From the NCBI RefSeq assembly GCF_900105495.1, contig NZ_FNTF01000002.1, positions 5,782,001-5,846,000 on the forward strand: a DNA stretch of 64,000 nt, written 5' to 3'. Below the pieces are notes generated by a model. That model was given only the letters and a program-made list of their open reading frames with translations. It searched no databases and was not told where the DNA came from. This DNA comes from Pseudomonas frederiksbergensis. GTDB taxonomy: Bacteria > Pseudomonadota > Gammaproteobacteria > Pseudomonadales > Pseudomonadaceae. Position numbers and translations under genes: made by a program. Shown here one piece after another: positions 16,614-24,391 of this stretch (position 1 is its first letter; every line of letters starts with the position of its first letter).

Positions 16614-17029
16614 AGTCGTATCACCTTCAGCGCGGTCTTTTGTTTGATGAAAGTTCGTTGGTCTTTCAACAGCTCCAGCACTACGTTCCAAGGAACAGGC
16701 ACACGCATCCCTCCACAGGAAGGACTGGGTCAGGTGATCAATGATGTTTAATCGGAGAGTCCATGCAGCAACACTCTTATCAAGACATCCTTCTCTTGAT
16801 AGCCCGGAATCGGACCAGCCCTAACGTTCTGATAAGACATTCCATTGACCGGACAGCTCCGTGTTGTTCAGAGTCGGCGCCTTGGGTTGCGCACACTTTT
16901 AACGTGTATGACGACCTTCACTGGCGGTCGACATAGTTAGTTACGAGTCAGCATAGACAGGCAAGGAAGGTAATCAAGGCCACTAGTCGGCCAGTATCGA
17001 GGACAAAAACGGTTCAGCATCGGCATATG

Positions 17030-17290
17030 TCATTTCTTAGCGAGCATGCCAATCAACGCCTGCACCGCCGCCGAGGGTGGTTTGTTCGTAGCGGCCACCA
17101 AGGCGAATTCGCGATCGATACGCGGTTTGACCGGCACCACGCGCAGCCCCTGAAGTTGGCTCGGCAGTGTCATCTCCGGCACCAGCGTCACGCCGATGTT
17201 TTCCCGCACCAGGGTGAACGCACTGCTCCATTCACGGACCTCGACCCGAACGTCGCGCAGCTGCAGTCCGGCATCCTCCGCGAGGCTGCG
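17030..17290 (-). pseudogene. Remnant of a LysR-family regulator (C-terminal end)
   Basis: Read on the minus strand, about 86 codons give the last part of a LysR effector-binding domain: EVREWSSAFTLVRENIGVTL, VPEMTLPSQLQGLRVVPV, ending VQALIGMLAKK and TGA at 17030-17032. No start codon, helix-turn-helix or first half of the effector domain is found upstream; the reading frame dissolves near 17290 and a REP-type hairpin follows at 17431. This is therefore a decayed gene whose 5' two thirds have been deleted. Confidence 0.75.
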
Positions 17291-17430
17291 TGTTGCCGAT
17301 GCGTATTTGTTACGGTGTTGCGATGGACGTCGGTGCTTGGGATTGATTTGAAGCAGTGGCCGGCGTTTGTGCGATAGCGGCCTGGCGTGAAGGCTGCATT
17401 GGCCGCTGAGTCGGAGTAAGGCGGCAGACC

Positions 17431-17456
17431 CTTCGCGAGCAAGCCCGCTCGCGAAA
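17431..17456. repeat. Single REP hairpin, family B
   Basis: CTTCGCGAGC and GCTCGCGAAAG flank AAGCCC, a single unit of the family B repeat (GGGAGCGGGCTTGCTCGCGA type). It lies just downstream of the betaine-binding-protein gene and may stop its transcription. Confidence 0.7.
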
Positions 17457-17492
17457 GCTATCTGACAAACACCGCTGAAGCATCAGAAAAAA

Positions 17493-18506
17493 CTACAAAC
17501 TCGCACTCACCTTGGTCGCCACCTCCCCTGGCACCCAGCCCTTCCAGATCTGCGGCTGATCACGCAAAAACGCTTCGGCCACCTGACGCGGTTGCAGGCG
17601 CTTTTCGCTCATCTGGCCGAGCGTCTGGTTCAGCAGATCGATCGGCAGGTCGACCTTTTCGAAGAACGCCACCAGGTCCGGGTACTGCGCCTTGAACGGC
17701 GCGGACACACCAATCGCCAGGTTCGCCGGCATCGACCGCGTGCCTTTGGGATTCGGGTTTTTAGCATCGGCCAGGGTCTTCCAGGCTTCGGCGTCGAAAG
17801 CCGGCTCGTCAAGTTTCACCAGTTTGAAACGCCCCAACAGCGGCGTCGGCGACCAGTAGTAGAACAGCACCGGTTTGCCACGGCGGATCGACGAAGCCAC
17901 CTCGGCATCCAATGCGGCGCCAGAACCCGTGCGGAAGTTGACGAAGCTGTCAGTCAGGTCATAGGCCTTGAGTTTTTGACTGTTGACGATCTCCGAGGTC
18001 CAGCCCGTCGGGCTGTTGAGGAAGCGGCCTCGGCCAGGGTCTTCCGGGTCGCGGAACACGTCCTTGTAGCGCGCCAGGTCGGCCACGGATTTCAGCTCCG
18101 GGGCCAGGGGTTTGATGCCGCGTTCGGGGTCGCCCTTGATCACGTATTCCGGCACCCACCAGCCTTCGGTGGCGCCTTTGACCGTGTCGCCCAGGCCAAA
18201 CACTTTGCCTTCCGAGGCGGCTTTGACCCACGCCGGACTGCGCCCGGCCCACTCTTCGCCGATCACTTGAATATCGTTCCTGGCCAACGCCGCTTCGAGG
18301 CTGACAGTGCTGCCCGGAAGGGTATCGGTCGGGTAGCCGTAACCTTTCTCGACAATCAATCGCAGGATTTCGGTGATCAGGCTGCCGCTTTCCCAGGTGA
18401 TGTCACCGAAATGGATCGGCGCGGTTTTCTCCGCGGCGGGAACGTGGGTTGCCACAAGGCTCAGGGCCAGCAGCGAACTGCCGAGCAGGGTTTTTATCGA
18501 TCTCAT
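17493..18506 (-). CDS. Glycine-betaine-type ABC transporter substrate-binding protein
   Basis: A 337-residue periplasmic protein. Residues 1-24 form a signal peptide (MRSIKTLLGSSLLALSLVAT, cleavage near HVPAAEK). The mature part has the OpuAC/ProX pattern: IHFGDITWESGSLITEILRL, the conserved EEWAGRSP, EGWWVPEYVIKGD with Trp residues that could form a cationic box, and LNSPTGWTSE. It would bind betaine, choline or a similar quaternary amine. GGAGG lies before ATG 18506. The start overlaps the stop of an ECF sigma gene (ATGA). No permease or ATPase gene is adjacent, so it is an orphan binding protein. Confidence 0.85.
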   Translation of the reverse strand: MRSIKTLLGSSLLALSLVATHVPAAEKTAPIHFGDITWESGSLITEILRLIVEKGYGYPTDTLPGSTVSLEAALARNDIQVIGEEWAGRSPAWVKAASEGKVFGLGDTVKGATEGWWVPEYVIKGDPERGIKPLAPELKSVADLARYKDVFRDPEDPGRGRFLNSPTGWTSEIVNSQKLKAYDLTDSFVNFRTGSGAALDAEVASSIRRGKPVLFYYWSPTPLLGRFKLVKLDEPAFDAEAWKTLADAKNPNPKGTRSMPANLAIGVSAPFKAQYPDLVAFFEKVDLPIDLLNQTLGQMSEKRLQPRQVAEAFLRDQPQIWKGWVPGEVATKVSASL

Positions 18507-19045
18507 GCGGACCTCCGGGTCAGGGAATTCAAGGATTGGTTGGCGCGGTGCCGGGCACACAGGGCTTGAGTGCGAGTCATGTAAACGCTGACCGAGCGCT
18601 GGGAAATGCCCAGTTCGGCGGCGATTTGCGGGTAGGTCAGACCGTCGATTCGCGACAACAGAAACGTTGCGCGAACCTTGCCCGGCAAGCGCTCCAGCGT
18701 ACGGTCGAGGCCATGCAAGGCCTGGGTCAGTTGCACCCGAACTTCGGGTGAAATCGCTTGCTGCTGATCGAGGTGTTGCAACTGATCGAGGTGTTGGCGT
18801 TCCAGCTCACGGCGGCGCCAGAGCTGATAGATCAACCGCTGGGCAATGGTGGTGAGCAAGGCACGAGGCTCGCGGATCGGGGCAAGCCCCGGTGATTCGA
18901 GCAACTGTAGAAAGGTTTCGGCAGCAATGTCTTCGACGCTGGAACTGGCGCCCAGATGCCGGCGCAACCGTGCGCATAGCCAGGGGTAATGCGCGCGGAA
19001 CAATCCGCCCACGTCGTTACGATGGGAAAGGTCGGTGCCGGACAT
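18503..19045 (-). CDS. ECF-type sigma factor (FecI-like), no adjacent anti-sigma
   Basis: A 180-residue sigma-70 family protein with region 2 (LFRAHYPWLCARLRRHLG through IAAETFLQLLE) and region 4 (LPGKVRATFLLSRIDGLTYPQIAAELGISQ, split here as LPGKVRATFLLSRIDG and LTYPQIAAELGISQ, followed by RSVSVYMTRTQALC). FecI-like members usually pair with FecR and a TonB receptor; here the next gene, overlapping by four bases, is a betaine-type binding protein instead. A 15-base direct repeat (18764-18778 and 18782-18796) encodes the repeated linker sequence LDQLQHLDQ between regions 2 and 4. GGAG precedes ATG 19045. Its promoter targets are unknown. Confidence 0.85.
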   Translation of the reverse strand: MSGTDLSHRNDVGGLFRAHYPWLCARLRRHLGASSSVEDIAAETFLQLLESPGLAPIREPRALLTTIAQRLIYQLWRRRELERQHLDQLQHLDQQQAISPEVRVQLTQALHGLDRTLERLPGKVRATFLLSRIDGLTYPQIAAELGISQRSVSVYMTRTQALCARHRANQSLNSLTRRSA

Positions 19046-19234
19046 AGAGGCTCCAAGGGTTAGGGGTCGCTGAATGTCCGGTGATCCGGTGACGCGATCC
19101 TAGCAAGGAGCCTTATTCATTAATAATATTTAAAATGCATTTTTATATTCAATTTTGGAATTAAACATCAAAAAAACGCAGCCTCGTTTCACTCGACAGC
19201 TGCTACAGATGCACACCGATTTCTTTCTTCCCGC

Positions 19235-20026
19235 CTAGCGCAATCGCCCATACCCCAGTGCCTCAGCCTCTTGCTGATAGTCGAGCACAATCTGGTAGTC
19301 GCTTTCGCTGGCCGGCAACACCTCTTGCAGACCGAGAATTTCCCGGACTTCGGGCAATGCCTGCAACGTCGTGTTCATCACCTGCAGCAGCGCCTCGGCC
19401 TGCTCATCAGTGACCGTCGCGGCGGTGATATACGGCAAGGTCGGACTGAACGCACTTCGCGCAATGACTCGCAGGCCGGCCACTTCGTCTTCGGCGTGCC
19501 GCGCCAGATAGGCGAAGGTGACGCTGTCGATGGCCGCCAGGTCCGCTGTCCCTTCACGCAACCCGCGCAGGCTTTCGCGGTGGCTGCCGCTGGTACCGAC
19601 ACTGGCGAAGAACTGCCCTTCTTGATGCAGCGGCGCCAGTCGATGACGCAGCAGGTTCATGCCGCTGTTGGAGTCTTCGCCGTTGATCACCCCACGACTG
19701 TCGCGAAAGGCCGGCAGGCTGCGCCGTGGATCATCGGCGCGACTCAGCAACAGGCTGCAATGGTTACCGCCGTTAGCGTCCGGCAGCTCATAGCGAGGAC
19801 GACCGATGACCCGGACACGACCGCGCAACGCGGTCATTAGCGGATAGCCGCAGGTTTGGGTCAGCAGAAGGTGCGGGGACAGCCAGAGGTCCATCAGCGA
19901 AAGGCCCTCGGCGTTGCGGCGGGTGGCACCCAGTCGCTCGAGCATTCGCGTTAGCCAGCGCTCGTTGGCCTCGCGGATGGGTTCGGGGGCGACGTACATC
20001 AGTAACTCAGCGATGTGTTGTGTCAT
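19235..20026 (-). CDS. PhnD-like periplasmic-binding-fold protein without signal peptide
   Basis: A 263-residue protein of the phosphate/phosphonate-type binding protein family (PhnD/SsuA/transferrin-like fold): LLMYVAPEPIREANERW at the start, LTQTCGYPLMTAL, GRPRYELPDANGGNHCSLL, the GVINGEDSNSGMNLLRHRLA motif and GTADLAAIDSVTFAYL. There is no signal peptide, so it may be cytosolic, or its export signal may lie in an unannotated upstream start. ATG 20026 is preferred to the adjacent TTG. It stands alone, with no transport partners. Ligand unknown; phosphonate is not implied. Confidence 0.8.
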   Translation of the reverse strand: MTQHIAELLMYVAPEPIREANERWLTRMLERLGATRRNAEGLSLMDLWLSPHLLLTQTCGYPLMTALRGRVRVIGRPRYELPDANGGNHCSLLLSRADDPRRSLPAFRDSRGVINGEDSNSGMNLLRHRLAPLHQEGQFFASVGTSGSHRESLRGLREGTADLAAIDSVTFAYLARHAEDEVAGLRVIARSAFSPTLPYITAATVTDEQAEALLQVMNTTLQALPEVREILGLQEVLPASESDYQIVLDYQQEAEALGYGRLR

Positions 20027-20050
20027 CAAAAATTTCCCGGCAACGAAATT

Positions 20051-20147
20051 CCCTGTGAGAGCGGGCTTGCTCGCGAAGGGGCCGGCACATCCAACATCAT
20101 TGTTGTCAGGCCGATTGCATTCGCGGGCAAGCCCGCTCCCACAGGGT
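20051..20147. repeat. REP pair, family B (BIME)
   Basis: CCTGTGAGAGCGGGCTTGC at 20052 and its inverted partner ending near 20147 (GCGGGCAAGCCCGCTCCC) form an inverted pair about 95 bases long between two co-directional minus-strand genes. Confidence 0.85.
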
Positions 20148-20164
20148 TATGTGGTGGTCATGCC

Positions 20165-21106
20165 TCAGTGGAATGGATGTCGCGGGCTATCGATCGCTTT
20201 CACCCCATTCTCCCGCCACAACTGCCCATAACCCTGCACCAGAAACCCGCCGCTGCGCGCCAGCCATTGCTCCCGACGCGCGCGGTAGGCGCGGGGCAAG
20301 TCGTACCAGGACAGGCCCGGCAAGTCGTGATGCACCAAATGCAGATTGAGGTTGAGGAACAGCCAGCGCCACGGCCAGGCAGCTTCATTGATGACCGTCC
20401 TTTGCTCGGGCTCGGCGTGGGGACGGTGTTCATAGTAGGAGCGAATCATCGCAATCGATAGCGCCGGCACGCTGATCAGCAACAGGTAATGCCACACCGG
20501 CAGCACGCTGTAACGGGCGATAAACAGCAATATCAGCAGGGTCAACGTGCCGTGGCTCAACCACATCAGCCAGGCCTGTCGCTCACCTGCTTTTAGACGT
20601 TGCAGTTCTTCCCTGGCCAGCGCCAGCAAGGCCAGCGGTGCACCGAGGGCGAAGCGTCCGAGCACGGTTTTGTTCAGCCAGTGCAGACGCTGTTCAAACA
20701 GTGAACTGTCCTGCCATTGCTCGGCGCTCAGGTAACGGCTTTCGGGATCGCGACCCGGAAGGGTCAGGTCTTCGTCGCAGTGATGCAGCAAATGGCTGTC
20801 GCGATACAAGGTGTAGGGATACCAGACGGCGAACGGCGCGTAGCCGAGGATCTTGTTCAGGGATGTCCAGCGGGTGGGGTGACCGTGAAGTAATTCGTGC
20901 TGCACCGACAACCAGAGCACCACCAACGGAACCAACAGCACGGTGCTCCACCACAGGCCCAACCAGCCACTGGCGAGCACAATGCTGAACCAGCCGACGT
21001 ACACGCCGATCAGCAGCATCCAGGTCGGCCACTCGGTGCGAGCGGTCAGGCGTTGGCGCAGGGTTTCGATTTCTTCACGGTGGGCGTTATCGAAGTAATG
21101 GGGCAT
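20165..21106 (-). CDS. Membrane fatty acid desaturase
   Basis: A 313-residue integral-membrane di-iron enzyme. The three histidine boxes are HELLHGH (near residue 72), HLLHH (near 105) and HLVHHDLPGLSWYDLP (near 255), with pairs of hydrophobic helices between them. Members introduce double bonds into acyl chains using O2. ATG 21106 (MPHYFDNAHREEIETL) is preferred to the ORF start at 21145 as homologues begin there. It is monocistronic, with a REP pair downstream and a family A repeat upstream. Substrate (membrane lipid or other) is not defined by the sequence. Confidence 0.88.
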   Translation of the reverse strand: MPHYFDNAHREEIETLRQRLTARTEWPTWMLLIGVYVGWFSIVLASGWLGLWWSTVLLVPLVVLWLSVQHELLHGHPTRWTSLNKILGYAPFAVWYPYTLYRDSHLLHHCDEDLTLPGRDPESRYLSAEQWQDSSLFEQRLHWLNKTVLGRFALGAPLALLALAREELQRLKAGERQAWLMWLSHGTLTLLILLFIARYSVLPVWHYLLLISVPALSIAMIRSYYEHRPHAEPEQRTVINEAAWPWRWLFLNLNLHLVHHDLPGLSWYDLPRAYRARREQWLARSGGFLVQGYGQLWRENGVKAIDSPRHPFH

Positions 21107-21188
21107 GGCGTTGCTCAGATCGGGGACCAGTCCCCTTCTGTGCAATGACGCAGGGTTTTCTTGCAGATTATTTCAAGGATCGTATGAC

Positions 21189-21219
21189 GATCGTTCCCAC
21201 GCTCTGCGTGGGAACGATC
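21189..21219. repeat. Family A palindrome, short form
   Basis: GATCGTTCCCACGC and its exact reverse complement flank a three-base TCT loop: a perfect 14-bp hairpin and the minimal unit of the family A element. It sits between the desaturase gene and the Lys-rich small protein. Confidence 0.85.
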
Positions 21220-21240
21220 AAGCGATCAATCAATGCGGGA

Positions 21241-21351
21241 TCAATGACCGAACACATCCACCTTCTTGGCCTTCTTGTCCGCGCGTTTTTCGTCGGCGGT
21301 TTTTGCCGGTTTCTTCTTTGCCGCTTTTTTTGAATCCATGCCTTTGGCCAT
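21241..21351 (-). CDS. Lys-rich 36-residue small protein
   Basis: A 36-residue, very basic protein: MAKGMDSKKAAKKKPAK, then a DEKRADKKAKK block and a hydrophobic end VDVFGH. GGAG lies at good distance before ATG 21351. Composition suggests a disordered nucleic-acid-binding protein. Small Lys-rich proteins of this type are common in pseudomonads and lack an assigned function. Too short for standard thresholds but well supported by its ribosome site and compact coding pattern. Confidence 0.6.
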   Translation of the reverse strand: MAKGMDSKKAAKKKPAKTADEKRADKKAKKVDVFGH

Positions 21352-21454
21352 GATACTTACTCCACTCATACGGGATGTGAGATCAGGTATACACCTATCG
21401 CTGCGCGCACGTTCTTTTATAATCGCCCGCTTTGCGCACCGACAGTCGAAGACC

Positions 21455-21880
21455 ATGCCCAACACCCAGTACACCTTGCTCGCCGAGCCTTTGTGGCCCT
21501 TGATGAACAAGTTTTATCGCGCTCACCAATCGTCGATGAAAGCCGTCCGCGACGCTCGACTCTGGGTGGCCAGGCGCGAGGAGATCATCGGCGCACTGTG
21601 TTTGCGACCGGTGGCGGACGGGCACTGGCTGACGGGTTTGTTCGTCGATCCGGCTTGTCGTGAACAGGGCATCGCTGCGGCGTTGATCGCCGAGGCGCTC
21701 AAGGAGCTTGAAGGCCCTGTGTGGCTGTTTTGTCATCCGGACTTGCGCGGGTTTTATGAACGTCGCGGCTTTACCTTCGATCCGCCGCTGCCCTACTCCA
21801 TGGTCGAACGCTTGAGCCGTTACGCACGCAGCAAACCGATGATCGCCATGGGCCTGAATCCGTTGGAGAGTTCGACTTGA
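21455..21880 (+). CDS. GNAT-family N-acetyltransferase
   Basis: A 141-residue single-domain acetyltransferase: IIGALCLRPVADGHWLTGLF, then VDPACREQGIAAALIAEAL as the acetyl-CoA pyrophosphate loop (R/Q-x-x-G-I/x-A), and FCHPDLRGFYERRGF as the C-terminal motif. Start ATG 21455 (MPNTQYTLLAEPLWPLMNKF) fits the family; the longer open frame upstream overlaps the Lys-rich gene on the other strand. Stops 12 bases before the convergent peptide deformylase. Substrate unknown. Confidence 0.85.
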   Translation: MPNTQYTLLAEPLWPLMNKFYRAHQSSMKAVRDARLWVARREEIIGALCLRPVADGHWLTGLFVDPACREQGIAAALIAEALKELEGPVWLFCHPDLRGFYERRGFTFDPPLPYSMVERLSRYARSKPMIAMGLNPLESST

Positions 21881-21892
21881 GGTATTTTCGAA

Positions 21893-22432
21893 TCAATCGT
21901 CTGCGTTCGGATCGAGATCCGGGAACATCACTTCGGTAAACCCGAACTTGCTGAAGTCGGTAATTCGCGAGGGGTATAACCGGCCGATCAGGTGATCGCA
22001 TTCATGCTGCACCACCCGCGCGTGGAAACCTGAAGCGATGCGCACAATTGGCTGCCCTTTGGGGTCGAAACCTTCGTATCGAATGTGCTGATAGCGATCT
22101 ACCGCGCCGCGCAGGCCGGGCACCGACAGGCAACCTTCAAAACCCTCTTCCAGCGTCGGGCTCAACGGCGTGATCAGCGGGTTGATCAGGATTGTCTGCG
22201 GCACCGCTTCGGCGTCCGGGTAGCGGTCGCTGTGCTCGAAACCGAAGACCACCAGTTGCAGGTCGACGCCGATCTGCGGCGCAGCCAGGCCAACGCCCCC
22301 GACGCTTTCCATGGTCTGGAACATGTCGTCGATCAATTGCCACAGCTGCGGGCTGTCGAACATTTCGGCAGGCACCGGCGGGGCAATGCGCAGCAGGCGT
22401 TCATCGCCCATTTTGAGGATTTCACGGATCAT
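21893..22432 (-). CDS. def: Peptide deformylase
   Basis: A 179-residue metalloenzyme that removes the formyl group from nascent N-terminal methionine. All three motifs are present: [18 protein letters not shown] (Cys ligand) and QHECDHLIG (two His ligands and catalytic Glu). Start overlaps the stop of the YihY-family gene by four bases (ATGA), so the two are co-translated. This is likely a second deformylase, since the housekeeping def-fmt pair is usually next to dprA/rsmB; the C-terminal [15 protein letters not shown] differs from typical housekeeping endings. Confidence 0.93.
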   Translation of the reverse strand: MIREILKMGDERLLRIAPPVPAEMFDSPQLWQLIDDMFQTMESVGGVGLAAPQIGVDLQLVVFGFEHSDRYPDAEAVPQTILINPLITPLSPTLEEGFEGCLSVPGLRGAVDRYQHIRYEGFDPKGQPIVRIASGFHARVVQHECDHLIGRLYPSRITDFSKFGFTEVMFPDLDPNADD

Positions 22433-23385
22433 TTGATGACTTCGTCATTGGTCGGCTTGATCGAGTGGTCCCGACCCAGTCCCGACACATGTTGTTTGGG
22501 TTCGTGGCTGTGCTCGCCGGGGAATTTTTCGCCATCATCCTTGCCCTCGGTCGACATGTGTTCGATCACGGCATTCATCTCCGCGCCGAGCAACAGCACC
22601 GCGGCGGAAATATAGAAGTACAGCAACAGCACGATGATCGCGCCGATACTGCCATACATGGCGTTGTAGTCGGCGAATGTTTTGACGTACAGACCGAAGC
22701 CTACCGATGCAAGGATCCACACCACCACCGCCAGCACCGAGCCCGGGGTGATAAAGCGAAACTCCTGTTTGACGTCGGGCATGACGTAGTAGATCAGCGC
22801 CACCGCCATCATCATCAGAATCACGACCACCGGCCAGCGCACGATGGTCCAGAGGGTCACGATGAAATCTTCGAGGCCGACTTGCGCGGCGATCCAGCCC
22901 ATCACCTGCGGCCCGAGCACCATCAGCGCAGCAGCGATCAAGAGCATGCCGGCGATGCCGATGGTGTAGATGATCGACAGCGGGAAACGCTTCCACGCCG
23001 GCCGCCCTTCGACCACGTCGTAGGCGGCGTTCATCGCGCTCATCATCAGCCGCACACCGGCGGACGCAGTCCACAGGGCGATCACGATACCGACCGACAG
23101 CAAGCCACCCTTGGATTGCTGGAGCTGGTCGATGACCGGGTTCACTTGCTCCAGCGCCTGGGGCGGCAGGACCAGTTCCGATTGCAGGCGCAGCCAGGAG
23201 AAAAAATCAGGCAGGTGCAGGAAACCGATCAAGGCGATCAGGAACAGAATGAAGGGGAACAGCGAGAACAGCATCTGATAGGCCAATGCCGAGGCATAGG
23301 TGGACATCTCGTCGTCGACGAATTCGGTGATCGTGCGCACCATGACACGGTGCAGGCGCTGGCCTTTCATGTGTGGGAAAAACAT
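22429..23385 (-). CDS. YihY/BrkB-family inner-membrane protein
   Basis: A 318-residue membrane protein with six hydrophobic helices and the family features [18 protein letters not shown], then [20 protein letters not shown] and [20 protein letters not shown]. Family function is unsettled; it was once wrongly equated with RNase BN. The polar C-terminus ([18 protein letters not shown]) is cytosolic. AGGAG lies before ATG 23385. It forms an operon with the downstream deformylase gene through a four-base overlap. Confidence 0.9.
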   Translation of the reverse strand: MFFPHMKGQRLHRVMVRTITEFVDDEMSTYASALAYQMLFSLFPFILFLIALIGFLHLPDFFSWLRLQSELVLPPQALEQVNPVIDQLQQSKGGLLSVGIVIALWTASAGVRLMMSAMNAAYDVVEGRPAWKRFPLSIIYTIGIAGMLLIAAALMVLGPQVMGWIAAQVGLEDFIVTLWTIVRWPVVVILMMMAVALIYYVMPDVKQEFRFITPGSVLAVVVWILASVGFGLYVKTFADYNAMYGSIGAIIVLLLYFYISAAVLLLGAEMNAVIEHMSTEGKDDGEKFPGEHSHEPKQHVSGLGRDHSIKPTNDEVIK

Positions 23386-23509
23386 TAGCGTCTCCTTTCG
23401 CCGCAAATTTGGTTGAAGTCGTGGCGACTCAGGGGCCGTTTTCTACATCAAAGTAGCGTACTTGGCGAGTTTGAAACAATTTCCTTGTGCAAGTTCAGGC
23501 CGACACAAA

Positions 23510-23533
23510 AACGGCCATCCGCGGATGGCCGTT
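23510..23533 (-). terminator. Terminator of the csbD-type gene
   Basis: AACGGCCATCC (23510-23520) pairs with GGATGGCCGTT (23523-23533). On the minus strand the stem is followed by TTTTTG, as expected for a rho-independent terminator after the gene at 23557-23748. Confidence 0.85.
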
Positions 23534-23556
23534 TCTGTTGCTCATCAAAGGCCTGA

Positions 23557-23748
23557 TCAGGCCTTGTCGATGCCTTTTTTAAGAGCATCCTTGGCTTTGC
23601 CGACCGCTTGCTGGGCTTCGCCTTTCCTTTCCTGAGCGACGCCTTCAGAGCGCATTTTTTCGTTACCGGTGGCCTTGCCGACGCCTTGCTTGACGTTGCC
23701 GGCGGCTTCGTTGGCCATGCCTTTTACTTTATCGCCAGTGCTGCTCAT
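23557..23748 (-). CDS. CsbD-family stress protein
   Basis: A 63-residue hydrophilic protein with the CsbD pattern: GDKVKGMANEAAGNVKQGVG followed by a second similar repeat (KGEAQQAVGKAKDALKKG). Family members are small, disordered or helical, abundant proteins induced in general stress or stationary phase; their biochemical role is unknown. GGAGAAAC-type ribosome site before ATG 23748. Monocistronic with its own terminator. Confidence 0.92.
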   Translation of the reverse strand: MSSTGDKVKGMANEAAGNVKQGVGKATGNEKMRSEGVAQERKGEAQQAVGKAKDALKKGIDKA

Positions 23749-23947
23749 GGTGTTTCTCCTCTGAACAATTCAACGGAAAAGTCGTTACACAAGGATTGAC
23801 CGGAAGCGTTTGCGCGGAGTTTCATTTATTTTCACGGCGACATTTCATCGTTCAATGCAGGTTGGGCTTTATGTTTGCCGGCCAACCCCCGAGAATGCGC
23901 AACGTATTCAGGCCATGGCGCTGAAGATCCAATCCCGTAGGAATGTT

Positions 23948-24325
23948 ATGAAACTCGATAAAAAGCAGGCCATTGCCCGCAGAAACCAGGAACTTGGCGG
24001 TGCTGTGCTTGGCGTCAACAACTGCCATTTCACCGAATTGAACCGCAACCGCAACATCTGGTGGTTCGATATTCCGGTCGCGCGCCTCGCCGTTGGTCAG
24101 TACGAGTGGGTTCACCTGCTGATGCACACCCCGGAAACCGACGAACTGCTGCACCTGAAAGTGCCGACGGTATTCCTGCGCGAGAAGCTCGAAGGCCTGG
24201 TGGTGCGCAACGAAGGTAAACGCAAAGCGGCCCTGAGCCTGGAACTGAGCGCCGACAAGGACTCGTACCTCCAGGACATGCGCCCTGCGGGTACCAACGT
24301 CAATTTCGCGCCGTTCCGCCTGTAA
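23948..24325 (+). CDS. Conserved hypothetical protein
   Basis: A 125-residue soluble protein that I do not recognise. It begins MKLDKKQAIARRNQELGG and is compact with many aromatic residues in the middle (NRNIWWFDIPVARLAVGQYE) and a basic C-terminal third. No signal peptide, membrane helix or known motif. ATG 23948 is preferred over the longer open frame from 23810, whose extra N-terminus lacks coding character. Followed by a terminator at 24360-24387 shared with fadD1. Function unknown. Confidence 0.7.
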   Translation: MKLDKKQAIARRNQELGGAVLGVNNCHFTELNRNRNIWWFDIPVARLAVGQYEWVHLLMHTPETDELLHLKVPTVFLREKLEGLVVRNEGKRKAALSLELSADKDSYLQDMRPAGTNVNFAPFRL

Positions 24326-24359
24326 CTTCACACATCTCCCTCGCCACAAGAGAGCCAAC

Positions 24360-24387
24360 AAAAAGCCCCGCATCTGCGGGGCTTTTG
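24360..24387. terminator. Bidirectional terminator between the hypothetical gene and fadD1
   Basis: AAAAGCCCCGC and GCGGGGCTTTT form a perfect 11-bp stem with a four-base loop. T runs follow on both strands, and the flanking genes converge on it. Confidence 0.9.
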
Positions 24388-24391
24388 TTGG

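Noticed and set aside
17188..17442. 84-codon minus-strand frame upstream of the LysR remnant
   Set aside because: It overlaps the remnant in a different frame and shows no recognisable protein pattern; probably degenerate sequence.
20051..20147. Repeated units that could suggest a CRISPR array
   Set aside because: Units are inverted pairs without regular spacers, they recur singly across the window, and no cas genes are present; they are REP sequences.
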